Positions 50,670 through 64,000 of a DNA stretch of 64,000 nt are shown in pieces. The stretch is from Paralichthys olivaceus. Its lineage: Eukaryota; Chordata; Actinopteri; Pleuronectiformes; Paralichthyidae. The stretch is from the NCBI RefSeq assembly GCF_024713975.1, contig NC_091108.1, positions 4,331,001 to 4,395,000 of the forward strand. Reading direction: 5' to 3'. How positions within the stretch are numbered: the stretch's first letter is position 1; each line of letters starts with the position of its first letter. Under the pieces are notes generated by a model. That model was given only the letters and a program-made list of their open reading frames with translations, made no database searches and had not been told where the DNA came from. Made by a program: the position numbers and the translations under genes.

Positions 50670-53600
50670 CAGCAGCTGAGTAGCCTATCTTAGCATAAAG
50701 AGAGATAACAGCTTGAAACAGCTCCCATGTTCTGGTATGAAGGTAAGAACATATCCACCAGCAACAGTGGGATATAGCCACCGTCTAAATGTTGAAAAGG
50801 TACAAACCACTGTTTTATTCAGAGAGAGTGCTGAGGCAGTGTTTGGCACAGTATTTACATTTTTGCACGTGTGTAAAAATAGGAATCGACTGTGTCTCCA
50901 AGAGTGGCTCCAAAGATGAGTCTTTTGATGCAGCACTGCTGCAAAGAGTCGAGTGGGGAATGCCTGCATTGTTAATAAGTCCCGTCAACGATGCCTGAGC
51001 GAGACTTCGTTCGTTTCATGTCAGAGCAGCTGTCTGGTGCTCCGCTCTCACATGTTTCCTGCAAGATCTCAGCAGAAGAGATGTTGGCTTTGTAGCATCT
51101 CCTGATCCTCCTCTTCATCATACCGTTCCCCGCTCCGCTCCGCTCCTCTCCTCTGCTGTGGTTCCCTGTCGGAGGAGTGTGAAGGAATCTCATTGACCTA
51201 GTTAACATCTTGTGTCAGACTGCACCAATGGGAAGGAGAGCAGGCGTGAGCAGAGGAGTAGCGTAGGGATTCTGCTGTAAGTTGAAATCTGCTGCAGTGA
51301 CACACATCCATATAAAGATCCTCCATTTACATAATGAGCAGGAGAGGGTGTTTGTTTCAGAATGTTTGCTGTTGATGCTGGATGCTGTTTCAAAAGATCA
51401 GAAGGTCAGACCCCCCGTTGTGAAAATCTGAAAATTATTTGACAACATCATAAAAAGCATGGAAGTCAATTTAAGAACATTCCCTTTGGTCAAAGTGTGC
51501 TTCACACTTGATAACAGCATATTAATGTACGTCTAAAAGTGAAGTAGGCCAAACCTGAACCGCGTGATCGCAAAACGTTTTAGCAGCAATGATGTTGCTT
51601 CCCTCTCGGCAAAGTATCGCCGACACAAAGCAAATGGAAAAATCATCGATTTTGCATGAAACCCAGGAGCGATGTGTTATAAGTCTGGAGCTGCATCGTT
51701 TGAAGTTTAAAAGCCTTGAAAAATGAAATTCCTCCTCTGAGTTTTTCTGATGCTAACATTTTACAAGTGTTTTAATTTAAAAAAGAATCAAGGATGCTGC
51801 TTTATTATCACAAAACACCCTGAAGCATTCGAATCAAAGCATTTCAAAAAACACATTAACAGTCAGCGTAACTCTTCAGAAGTGACGAGGCTTTACTTTA
51901 CTTTGATTTACTTTAAATTTAAATATAAAGCCACATTTTGTTTGTATGAAAGCTGACAAAAATGCTTCAGGATAATTTGTCTTTAAGTTGCAAAAACATC
52001 ATCATGTCTTTAATTATAGTATAGTTGACATTCTGAATTAATCTTTGAATTTTGCAGAATAACTCATTGTTTATTAAAGCAAGAAACACCTGGGAGCTGT
52101 TCTGTGAATGATCAAATTAAGTCACAGCTGCTGCTGCCATTCAAGGTCCCTGTGAGAGGTTTTAAACTTAAAATAAGAAAAGGCAACTGGCAAATTGAAT
52201 CCATCGGTTTAGCTCCGATGTGATAAAATTATATTTAATATGCTGCAGAAAGAGGAATCATCACTAAAAACGATGATCAGCAGCCGCGTGTACGGCACCG
52301 AGGCAGCTCCAAACAGAACCTGAGGTGTTGCTGCAGACACCTGGCTGAGATTTACTCTGGGTGTGGTCCAGAAAAACCTCATCTCATCACCACAGTAAGC
52401 TGCTCACTTTAACCTACATCAGAAAATGGAGGAGCAACACACATCCCATTCAGAGCTCCTCTCCTCAACTGTAACAAATGTTATTAGCAGATATATTTCG
52501 GCAGGTTGACAGCAGCTTGGCAGGTTTTAACTCAGACTGAGAGTGTTTGTGTTTCCCACCTCTCCTCCAAACACAGGGAACAGACAAACCCAGCTCCCGG
52601 TGGCAGGTGAGGGCCTCGTCAATGGTTGTAGAGAGCGAGGAGTTGTAGGTTTCGATCTCTGTTGTGCAGCTGAGTTTTATACGAGGGAAGAGTTTGGCAA
52701 AAATAAGCAACTCAGAAATCTATTTGATTGACATGTTGGGGACCATTAACGATACAGATGCCATGCGAAGCTGAATAGTTCTTGAGATATGTGAGCCGCA
52801 GACAGACAGACAGATTTTTGGAGCTGGTAAAAAGATGAAAGTAAGATAAATGCATTTGTGAATCACGTTGCTTCTTGTCTGCATGACTCAGCGGCCGTTC
52901 ATATCCAAACTATACCGATGTCATCACCCGTTCTTCTATAAAATAATCCAAGCCCTGTCACATGTTCTCCGTCAGCCCCTCAGTCCTTCATGTCAAAATG
53001 TGTGTTTCTCAGTTTGTAGATGAGACCACAGGGTGTGTGTGGAATCAGTGAGTCGGTCACTGATGGATTAAAAGAGCTCATTTTATGTGGCAGGGGTCAG
53101 AGTCTGTCTGAGTCACAGAAGGCTGTCACCACGTTCTCGCCGACAGCAGCTGGGTGAGGCAGCGCTGCCTCGGTGTAGAGACGAGCTACGAGACTTTATG
53201 GTTTTATCAGAAATAAATAAACACATGCAACATGCACGGTGGTGCAACATGGGAATCGAACTTGTTTGGTGGTGTGGATTAAACTTGACGTATCAGATGT
53301 TTGGGTCAGAAATAAGCTACAAACACAACACTGGTCTCGTAGTACCTTTTTGGTGCTGCACAGGCGGCATATGTTGTGTTTTTGGAGCTGTTTTGTAGAA
53401 AACAGCTGCTCTCTGCATCTGGAAACTACAGATACTTGTGTAAAAAGATAAAATTGCATCCTTAAAACCAAAAAATCCATGAGAGACGAGAGTTGAACGT
53501 TTCTGTGGACTCATCGCCACAAACAACACGTAGTCATTGTTGAAGTAAATATAAAGATTTGTGCGGCTTCAAGTGTAAATAAATAATCTGCTGATATTAT

Positions 53601-55079
53601 CGGGTTGAGATGAGCAGTTGGGCTCTAGGTTCAATAATTTGTCATTTTTAAAACTCAGGATACTTTTAACTTTTCTTAATTCAAAAGAACCTCAGTACAG
53701 AGCTGTGTCCGGTCAACCTGCAGCATCTCTTAAGCAGCTGCCGTCAGATTCAGAGTGCTCTATTTTGGGTGATATACTGCTCTTGCAAGCTGCATGAGGG
53801 AACTCCCCTGTGTACATTCTCTCCATACAGTAGATGTATCTGAGCATCGTGGACGCCTATAGACAAGTAAGTGCTTTTGGTTTGAAGTGAGACGAGCTTG
53901 TTGTAGAAGATGTGAAGTGACGGACAGATGGGAGGCAGACAGAGGCTGACACGTCCTGCTCTCTGAGGTTGTATGTTGCACACAGTCATGATTAAGTGAT
54001 GACTTCAGCTATAAAGAGTTGCCGACACAGCTTTTCACAATCCGAAGCAAGAATTTGTCAAAAGCTGCGACATCTTAGTGAATCTTATCCCTCTGGCTTC
54101 CACCTCTTCCTCTCCACAGCGTTCAATTACACAGGAACTGATACAAAAGGATGAGGGAATTCAAACGGCTCCACAGGCTTCTGAAGGCCCCATAACAATA
54201 TGCGTCAAAAAAGTATTAGTCCATCAATGTGAAAAATATCCCTGATTATTACAATATGAGGTCATATTCTTTAATTGTGGGTTTTGAATTTAAAGCATTT
54301 TCATTTAAGTGAATGACATTTACCCAATTCAATTTATGCATAACTCTGATCCATAACTGGAAATAAGAATAAATCTAAATGACTGTTTATACATGAAGAG
54401 AGAGAGGAAATAACAACATTTGTATTTTTTCCGTCATGAGGCAAATATTCTAAACAAACAGCAGCTTGTATTGTGAAGCTCTCAGCACAGGAAACAGATG
54501 AAATGACAGAATGTTCATACACAAGTGTGGAAATTAAACGGCAGAGAACAATCAAGTCACTTAAGGACCCGACATTAGCATATAAATAGAAAACAAATTT
54601 ACAAGGGCAGAGTAAATTATTGGCAAGTAAAGCAAATATTTATTTCAGAAATGCTTCTTCTCTCTGCGTCAAATTGGTCAGAGAAAATCTGTTAGACACA
54701 CATTAGTGTTAAACGCTTCTGATGATGCTTGACGGAGGCAACAAACAGCACAAGTTCTAGGACACAGAGTTGTTCAACACTCATGAGCGACGCTGAGGAT
54801 CCACGTTTAGTTGAAATTAAGTTTCTTAGGTCCGGAAAAAAAAAAAAAACCATTTCATCAGGCAGCTGTGGCACATACTGTTCAAGCCTCAAACCCAACC
54901 CCCCCGATGTGAGCCCCCCCCTGCTGGGCTAACAACACGTCCAGGTAACGACTCTCTCTGGATTACTGCGGAGCTCTGCTGCCACCTGAGCTTGGATATC
55001 GTTATCTTCAACATGGTCCGGGGGCAGATTGGTTGTCTGCTGGGATTAGATAATAAAAGCTCACTTTGCTCCTTTATTG

Positions 55080-55104
55080 CCCCCCCCCCCCCCCCCCCCC
55101 CCCC
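55080..55104. repeat. 25-nt C homopolymer
   Basis: Uninterrupted C run, the longest in the window; the opposite strand is a G run able to stack. Confidence 0.95.
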
Positions 55105-58100
55105 ATGTGTGCGGAGGTGAAGGCCCCTCCTCCTTATTACCGAGCCATTGTGAACCGTTTGACGCACACAAGGGGGCAGCGGAATATTGACTGGGCCTAA
55201 AGTGGCGCGGGGGTGAAGACGACCTCATTGACAGCCAGCTGGACATCAATGAGTACTTCCCCTTTTTTTAACCTCGGCCCGCACCCTCCTCAAGCCTTCC
55301 TCCCCCCCGAAGCTCCACTCACAAATAATGACAAGCTGTTGTCTGGTTCCCATTAGTGACTTGTGAGGACACAAGGCCGAGGATCTTAATAGAGTCCCTG
55401 AAACAACTCATAGGATTATGAGGTTTTATTTTTCTGTGGCTTATTTCCATACGTTTTCTTAATGGTCACAGAACGAAAACCTTAGCTCGGCTCGTGCTAA
55501 TCGTGAATAGAAGATGATCTTCGAAGTGGCTGGAGGGACTCGCTCAATGATTATCGTGGGCTTGAGGATAATAAGCTCCTGATAAAGGCAGTTAAAGCTC
55601 CGGCAGCCATCTTGAGGATTTAGAGAAGCAGATGTTGAGGAGACTAAATAATACTATTGTTGTTTTCTCAGTAAATTCAATTGTCTGCCCTCACAAACCT
55701 CTTTTCCTTATATGAGATGTCTGAAGACGTTTTGTCTTTCTGCTTATTTTATCTCACATGCTGACAGTGTCAAAGCACCTGCTGCTCAGAACAGGCAGAC
55801 GTCCATCACCCAAGTGTTACATGCTAAAGTCGAGGAAAAGGCAGAAAGTCAATCTGCCGCGCTCAGCACTCGAGAGGATCGGCTCTCGGAGTAAAAGCTC
55901 GCAATCTCCCGGACGCCAACGATCTCACAGACTCCATCAAACTGAACCAATATTTAATTTGTCTCCACCTTCTAGTGATAGTTTGGATTTCAAATGAAAT
56001 GTGACTGCGCTAACACGGACGGGATGAATCCGCTATTGGATCTGATCTTTTCATGGGATGTGTTGATGACAGCGTAGAGATACATTTGTGTTTCATTCTG
56101 GAGAGAATGAATAAATGTAAAGATATAGCGACGCCTGCTTTATCCGTTAATTCTCCTTTGAAAGAGGAATTCTTAATCTGAGCCGAAACCGAGACTGGTT
56201 ACATAAAGGAAGAGATGATCCCTGTTCCCTACACGTCTGAGCCGGTGATATTTGTTATGGCAGGAGCAGCATGGGATGTGTGGTATCTCTTTCTGTTTTG
56301 TGATTTGTCAGCATTATGTCGCCTGCGGCCTTTCAGTCAAGAGAAGCCCTCCGATCTTACCCGTGTCCTCTGAACATCGTGATGAGTGCGGAGCGACATT
56401 TTGCTTTCCCTCGCCCCTCCTGCTCGACTCTCTCTTATCTCTGCACATTACACACGCCACTGGCCCGATGCCAGCGCCGGTCGGCCCAGAATACTCGGCG
56501 GACCTGCTCAGGAGCTCGCAGGCAGATGACATGGCAGCTCTTCCCTCCTCCTGGTGTGTCTGAGCCACAGTGTCATTTATAGCTGTTGGTGTTGCTCCAC
56601 AAATGGGACGACTCCTGTGACACATTGAATTTATTTATACTTTTTTTTTTAGGGGCCTAACTTTAGCGTCCTGACTGTGAACTGCCGATGAGAGCGCAGG
56701 GTTTTTGGACGGCTGTGGATGACCTCCAGACAGAGCAGCGCAGTGAATGAGTTTCACAGATTCTTTTGGTCACCTGTCTCCCTCGGGAAGGAGGGTTTTT
56801 TTTTTTTTTTTTGCTGAGTCTGCATGGCCTTGTGAAGCACCAGCCTGCAGCTCATTTACACACATTCCCACCTGGGAGCTATGCGCTACAATCTCCTGAC
56901 TTCACCAAGGACCACGTGATAAGTGTCCAGGGGAGAAAACGAGCTGCTCATTGATCGTTCGTCTCAAACAACCACTTCTATCAACCTTAAGATCATTGTA
57001 GCCTCCTGCGCTTTTATTATGACAATGCCATTCTTTTGTATAAAGAAGATGATCTGTCTTGTCTTTAGAGTTAAAATAATTTGACAATTAATAGATTTGT
57101 CAACTAATAATATTTTGGGTAATAAGATAATATTTTTGTCTTTCCCTTTATGAGTTAATTGAGAACATTTATGTTCCTCTCATCTCTACGTGTTAGTCAT
57201 CGGGGCAGAAGACGATGCAGTTAGTTCAGTGCAGCAGAAAAACATAAAGACTGATTACTGGAGGAGAAACAAGTCTGATGTAAAACCTGCATCAATCAGC
57301 ACCTTTAGTGAAACTAGTCCTTGATGAACAGCCATTCATTCTTCAGTCTATTAAACCTCATCCTCATGAGTACACATTAAAGAATGCTGTGGTTTTAAAA
57401 CAGATGTAATGTTTGCCTCAAAAACAGTTTGATTCCGTATTTTAATATTTACATTTTCTGTAATTTCACAACGTAAACTCAGCAAACAAAGTCTCAGGAC
57501 TGGAAGTGTTTTCAAAATGTTCACTGATGTTGAATCATCGTCCCTCGCTGTCTCCTCGTGTCACTTCAACAACAGAAACATCAGTCACCACCTCCCCACT
57601 CTGGCCTCCAGCCGTCGAGGCCCCGAGACCACCAGCTCCCTCACAGAGCCATGACGGGAGGTTGCCACTTCTGCACTTGTCAACCCTCCACATGAGCGAG
57701 GGGGCTACATCAGACCCCACAGCAGCTCAGTAATTATCATGGCTGCATCCAGTCTGCTCTTAAAGGCTCCAGTGTTTTACGAGTGCAGGTCACAAATGAT
57801 TAATAGCGGCACAAGGAGGAACAGCAGCAGACGGCCGTCACTGAGAGTCAAGAACATTAACGTCAGGAGTAAATGTTAAGTAAAGTTTTAAAGTGTTTCA
57901 ATAATGTTAAATCAATCGCTCAATTCTCCGAGTCAAAGAGGCCGAGCCGCGTTTTTCGGTTGGTCCGTCTCAAACCCTTCGTTTCCATGGCAGCCAGAGA
58001 TGGACAGGCCAGTCATTCGAAGGGTCATTAATTACTGTGTGAACATTTCCTGCTTCACTCCTGTTCACAGGACGACCGACCACTGTTGCCTCCGAGTCTC

Positions 58101-59462
58101 CTCTGGCGATCATTAAGAGACTTTGTATTTAATTAATTCAGACTTTCCTTTTTAGTGTGTTCTCCTGTGAGACCTAAGACGAGTGTACTTGTGAAGAATC
58201 AAGCAAATAGTTCAGTGAGAAGTGCAAATGTGGAAACCGGCTCAGTCTGGATCAGTGGTTCCCTCGAAGGAGCACAAGATATAAACCTGAGAAGCTTCCA
58301 TGTGATTAAACTGGAAAGAAACCTAAGTAGACCTCAGATACACCAAATCCTGTTTTTGTTCTTGTCTAATATTGTTTCTTGTGGAAACTGGACAGTTTTA
58401 CTTCATCTGGCGTTTAAAAAGGAATCTGTATGTGTATCCACTGACGTGGCATCGCAAGTAGACAATACTTCATTATAAGTGGTCAATAGGTAAAAAGGTT
58501 AAGTACCAATGATCTAGATTTTATTTAACAAAAAATGTTTTCACATGCATAACATGCATTTTTTAACTAACAAAATAAAGATGCATATGAAAAGATAAAA
58601 ATGATATTGTATTTTAAATTACAAACATAAAAATATACCTTAGTTTAATTTATAAACCAGTGTCTATATAGTCCTTCATATATACAGTATAAATTCAGTG
58701 GTAGACAGAACAACAGGAAATTAGTTACAGAAAATGATCAGTAAACCTTTCACTTGACTTCTTGAAGAGAGTTGAAAGGTTCCTCCTTTTATTATAAAGC
58801 TATAATTTCACCCAGAGCCTTTTTACCTCGATCTTATCCCCAAAAATAAGAGTGGATTATTCATTGGTTTTGGCAGCGGAGTCTCCATAGAAACAGCTGT
58901 TTGTCACACGTTTATTTTCCTTATCGCTGTTGGCTCAGTGATGTGGACAGATTCTCAGACTGCAGGACGACTCCACCTGCCCTCCTCCTTATCCACCTGC
59001 CTCTGGTCTAATATCCTCTTATCTTAAAAAAAGATAACGCAGAATCCTCACTGCCTCTCTCCTTCCTTTATTTCATCCCTTCTTCTTTCTACTTCTTCTC
59101 ATTAAAGCATCCAGAATATGTTTGTGACGCGCAGAACTCTTGGTTACTGATGCTGATACATGAGCATGTAGAGTAGTTTCCAGTTCTGCTTTATGCGCTG
59201 TAGGACGTGCTCAAATAAAATGCTAACACAGCAGAATAAAAATGAATCTGTCCAAGCTGTGTGTCACGAAGACGCCGCGAGACGCAGCATATTGTAATCC
59301 CACGTTTGGGAGAAGCTAAAGCTGCTAATGGGAGCAGTCACTGAAGTATGGCCTGCACTCTCTCTCCTGCCGCCTTCTCACCGTGGGATCTGCAGATTCA
59401 GCGTAACAGACTCGAGGCATTTTGAGAACCAGTTTGCCAGCAAGTTAATGTGTCTTGCATGC

Positions 59463-59486
59463 AACACACACACACACACACACACA
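59463..59486. repeat. CA microsatellite
   Basis: About twelve CA units. Confidence 0.95.
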
Positions 59487-60023
59487 GTGAGTTATCACAA
59501 GGCCGGGATTGTGTTACACTGTTACACCTGATTCACTGTGGAGGGAAACAATTTGTAGTCGTTCGAACGCCCACTTATTTATGTTCGGAGGTCATTATCC
59601 TCTGATCGGATATTACTATTATTACCAGCTAATTACTGTCTCCGGTTGTTTTCTCTAAAGCAGCATGTAACAGAATCAGCACTGTACAAGGGATTAGCAG
59701 AAAAACTCTTGGGGAATTTCTTGCTTCACTTAAAAGTTGTCTCCACCTTGTGTCTGTGGTTGGTGCCAGCTGGCAGTGCGGCATCGTGTTCCTCTGCCCG
59801 CAGCGTGCCAGGCTGCCGCGTTGTTCGGGGGGGAGATTTGTAAAGCGTGAGTGAAAGGCGAGTGACACGCCCCAGAAAAGCTCCATTGTGCTGCTTTTTA
59901 ATGGACGTCGGGTCTCAGACTGAGGGTCAGGGACAGCTTAACTGAGAGGAACAGTGTGGGAGTGACCCTCGGCTGCTCACACACGACCTCCTGCAGACAC
60001 GCACATACACAAACATTAATTTA

Positions 60024-60052
60024 AACACACACACACACACACACACACACAC
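60024..60052. repeat. CA microsatellite
   Basis: About fourteen CA units. Confidence 0.95.
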
Positions 60053-60610
60053 TGGCGTACAGGATGATATATAACCTGCATGTCAGCATAGGTCTCTATA
60101 GCTACCAGTATCGATTCCTAAGAGAATGACTGTTTTCTCAGTCTATAGGACCTACAAGTCTCCAGTGGGCGACCGAGAATAGAAGCACTCTTGACACCTC
60201 ATATAATACAGACTTTACTGCCGCGGGTTTACAGCAAAAGCACTAACCAGGTTTATAGTTCAGTATATTACAATGCAAATGTGCTTTCGTTGGTCTTCTT
60301 TGCGTCTTTGTGCGATAACAAGATAACTTGAAAATGTATAATTCGATTATTGTGAAATATGTTCGACAAACAGTCCTTAATCAGTCAGCGATAAGTTAAT
60401 AACATTTGTGCAATGATACAGATCAAGGATTTCCTGTGTTATCTGTTAATAACATTTCAGCCACGATGTCAGAGCAGAAGAAGGACCTGACACCTCAGAT
60501 GGTTTGTTGTGTATGTTTCCTTGTCGCCGGCTTTATTTGGAACACAAGGTCGTGCACATCATGCAGCATAACAGGTTTTCCTGTTTTTTATGTTTAAAGC
60601 TCGAAGAATG

Positions 60611-60638
60611 AAGAAAGAAAGAAAGAAAGAAAGAAAAA
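60611..60638. repeat. GAAA tetranucleotide run
   Basis: About six to seven GAAA units. Confidence 0.95.
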
Positions 60639-62488
60639 CTTGTCTCACTTCAAAGATCATCCTGCGAGAAACCCAGCAATGGATTTCTTTTCTCATATGC
60701 TAGCAGTATCAAATTTGGCCATTATCTTTTACCACTTGAGAGCAATAAAGTAAACTACAAACACAACCTAGCTCTGTTTTGTTCTCCACCAACTCCTGAA
60801 GAAGAAATACCAGTCTTTTTAGCCACTCTGTTCTCCAGCTGGTTTTTGCAGTGGCTTTTGTGTCTGAGCGTAGGTTGAGTACGATGATTTTTAGGTTGCT
60901 ATAACGGAAATCAGGCACTGTGATGAGTTACGCTGATGAGATTGATCCAAAACAGTAATAATGAGCTCTAAGATATCAAAATACTGTGTTATAAAATACT
61001 CTGCCACTATGCAAACTCCTTTCACATTACACGCAGCCATTTGATCTATTATTAAAACGAAGATATTGATGAGTGCAGCTTTAAGATCTTGTGTGAGTTT
61101 TTCCTTTTTTAGATCTTCGTCTAACTAACTAACTCGGCAGAAAACCCGTCTCAATGTGAAGCTGCAGGAGCCACAGAGAGGCCGGAGTCTGTTTACATCT
61201 GTGTTTAGCTCCTGTGTGCTGAGGTTGGCTTGACATTGGAGTGACCTCAGACTGCTGCATCCTGCCTGTGTTTCATACACCGACAGTAATATGATCCCAC
61301 GACAGCCTCACACACACGCAGCAGGACACACTGACAAATACATGCACCCACACCTTCTCAGACACATGCGGGGGGGACGATAACACATGTGCACCTAGTG
61401 TCAGTAGCGCACTCTACTGGATGACTTCGATTGGCCACAGCTATTCGCGGTAGCCGGCGTGGGGTCTTTGCACTTTGCACGTCCAATGGATTCAATTGAA
61501 TTTCAATGGGTTGCATGGTTCCTGTTTGGCTGATAGAGCATCTCCAGATGTAATATATTTAGACCACTGCAGGTGCTGAGAGCCAAAGATTGATCGTCTA
61601 TAAAAATAACACAGCTCCACAAATCCTGTTGCAGCAGGAGCGCTGAAAGAAAACACTCGCATGCAGCGGGACTATGTCCTTCAATGAAGGGAAGCATTTG
61701 ATGAAATTATTCAACGAGAGTGTTTGACACTTATGTGCATTCAGTCAAGTTTGTGTGTCGTTTTAATTAATTTATTGAAACGGATTACAGTCCAGATTGG
61801 GGGCTCATTCATCCAGATCTCACTAATATAATCTGCCTCAGAACATTTCACAGCGACTTATCTCTCTGAGCTCTCCCGTCGGCTGAGCGATATTTATTCT
61901 GTTGTGTTGGAGTCTTAGGCTCCTCTGTCAGAGTTGAGAAGGGGTTTATCTGCATCCAGCGGCCGTCGCAGCTCCTTTTGTGCTCTGCTCCCCCCGGATC
62001 TCCCCCCCACCCCCCCTCCATCCCGCCCCCTTTCGCTGGTCACACCACGCTTCATGTTAAAATCCCATTACCAGAGCCAGACGCCCCTCTCCACACTGTG
62101 CAAAATCATAAATAGGCCAAGCTGCTGAGTACAGATGCTGCCGCTGTGTTCCCATTCTTACACATCCTCCACCTCCAAAATATTTTGTTCCTCCCCTCCC
62201 CGTCGGGTTCTTATTTTCGGTGATGTCACTGTGCGATGTCATCCATCACTTGTTCCAAAAGTGTCTCAGTTTTACGCAAGCAGGCGTGTCAGCATATTCT
62301 TCGTTTCCTTTGTGAACACACCAGATTTTCCAAGATCATGTTTTTCCCTCAGTGTCGGAGCTTCACTGTGCAAAACTTACCTATTGAAAGATGTGCTTTA
62401 AATGTAGATTATACAGTTTTCCCTTTAGACTTGGATTGACACCAATGGATGAAAGAACACACCTTCAAACACCATAATGGCATGTCCG

Positions 62489-62550
62489 GCACACACGCAC
62501 ACACACGCACACACACACACGCACACGCACGCACGCACACACACACACGC
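62489..62550. repeat. CA/CG-interrupted microsatellite
   Basis: CA units interspersed with ACGC, alternating purine-pyrimidine throughout and thus able to form Z-DNA. Confidence 0.95.
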
Positions 62551-63357
62551 ATGCTCACATTTAACGTTTGCCTAACTAGATTTGTGAGGACATTAAGTTT
62601 GACCTGAACTCTCATTCTAATCTAATCTCAAAACCAAAACCTGACCCTGAATTTACCTTTATTGCAGCTCGTCTGTATCCCCATCCTGATTCTAAATATA
62701 ACTCTAATCTATTTTAATGAAGCTGCTGTAGAGGAAATCTTCAGCAAAAAAAAAAAACCCCAAACAAGATCATCCAGTTTAACCTGAAATTGAACCAAGA
62801 TTGTTGCATCACAACACAACATTATCCAGTTCTGAAGCACTGTTTCCCTGATGCTCGACACAGTTTCAGGAAACATGCAATGTGTTTTCTTAGTTTGCAA
62901 CATTTCTCACTTTTCACGTTTTGCAGGAAAAGGTCTAAACACTGCTTAACCCCCAAACTTCAACTAAATCTATGCCATGAAATCCAGATCCTGAATCCAA
63001 TCTCCATTTTAAAGCCTAACTCAAGGCTTTGATTTCATTTTAACTTTCAACCATAACCCTGAAATGAACTTCCCGTCCTTCAGATGTGTTTTCTTTCTGG
63101 CTGAATGACCTAATTTATATGATCTGAAGTCCAGCTGGTTCTCAGAGGAACAGGGCAACACACCAGAGAGCACACACACTTACATTAGCCGCCCCCTGCA
63201 TCTCGCATGTCCTTCACGGGTGACATGTGTGAGGCCACATTACGAGGATGGAGATGTGGAAGAAAGAGAGGAGAGAAGAGAGGGAGGGAGGGATTAAGAC
63301 CAAGTAGAAAGAGGGATCATGCGGTACAGGTGGAAGGTAGAGAGTGCCAGTGGAATA

Positions 63358-63381
63358 CAGTCAGTCAGTCAGTCAGTCAGT
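63358..63381. repeat. CAGT tetranucleotide run
   Basis: Six CAGT units. Confidence 0.95.
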
Positions 63382-64000
63382 GAACCAGGACCCTCAGCGC
63401 CTGCTTCACCCGGTCCCAGCAGGGTAACGACTGTGTAACTACAATCTGCTAATGCCATCAGCTGGCAGATGCCCAGGGGACTTAAACCAGTCGCACCAGT
63501 ACCACAGCTCAGCTCCGACACCAGCTGGACACCCCCCCCCCCCCGCCTGCCTGCATGACTGCCTGCCACTAACCCAGGCTAAAAGGCTTGTGAGAGCAAT
63601 GCATGCAAATGATGATGAAGAGTGATGCATGAGTGTGTGTGTGTGTGTGTCTATGTGTGTGTGTTAATGTTTTTGCACATGACTGCACTTGTGTGTGAAA
63701 GAAATGCTCTCATGCAAATAACATGAAATTGTGTTTTTGCATGTGTGTGTGAGTTGTGTGAGTGTGTGTGTCTGTGTGTAAGTTGCCGATTGAGTTTTTA
63801 GTTTAGCAAGAAACTCTAAAAAGCAGAAATAATCACAGTGGATGAGTTTCTGGTTGTGTTGTGCAACTAGTGATTATTTAAACCATTTTTTCATCCAATT
63901 ATTTGGTCTAAAAAGTCAGTGTTGTGAAAATTACTCACACAGTGTGATGACAGCTCAAAAATCACAGATCTTCAACTTTCACTGTGATAACACAGAAATA

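Noticed and set aside
61030..61270. Possible dispersed repeat (TGAAGCTGCAGGAGCCACAG region)
   Set aside because: Looks familiar but I cannot define ends or a second copy in the window.

Overview
This window reads as a segment of a ray-finned (teleost, probably percomorph-like) fish chromosome. The coding sequence is vertebrate and broken into many exons with GT-AG introns, many only 90-500 bp long. The dispersed elements are typical of fish: an L2-type LINE ending in an AATTC microsatellite, a small inverted-repeat element, tRNA-like SINE relics, and abundant CA/GT runs. No bacterial, phage, CRISPR or rRNA features were seen. The species cannot be named from the sequence alone.

Layout. (1) 1-28393, + strand: the 3' three quarters of piezo2, a mechanically gated cation channel. 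I traced 38 exons that join in frame into 2,181 codons plus stop; the 5' end lies outside the window. A 5'-truncated L2-clade LINE with an open 2.7-kb reverse-transcriptase frame lies antisense in one intron (about 19381-22800). (2) 31528-34786, - strand: complete napg (gamma-SNAP, membrane-fusion adaptor), 11 coding exons, tail-to-tail with piezo2; one exon is only 18 nt. (3) 35591-40489, + strand: complete rab12 (small GTPase, 242 aa, six coding exons), head-to-head with napg across about 0.8 kb that holds two perfect CRE palindromes, one near each start codon. (4) 43571 to beyond 47578, + strand: the first three coding exons of mtcl1 (soga2, microtubule crosslinking factor 1). The rest of the window (47579-64000) appears to be one large mtcl1 intron with no recognisable exon.

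As I recall the human map, PIEZO2, NAPG, RAB12 and MTCL1 all lie on human 18p11.22 but are spread over roughly 2 Mb there, whereas here they sit within 50 kb. The genes do not form one pathway. napg and rab12 are general membrane-traffic genes, piezo2 is a mechanosensor and mtcl1 organises microtubules.

I did not find a wholly new biological system. The points most worth a second look are: a four-codon upstream ORF whose stop codon overlaps the rab12 start (TGATG); paired CREs at the napg/rab12 divergent promoter; a perfect 16-bp hairpin in rab12 intron 1; the set of frame-preserving cassette exons and a stop-free 93-nt intron in piezo2; the 18-nt napg microexon; and the open antisense LINE.
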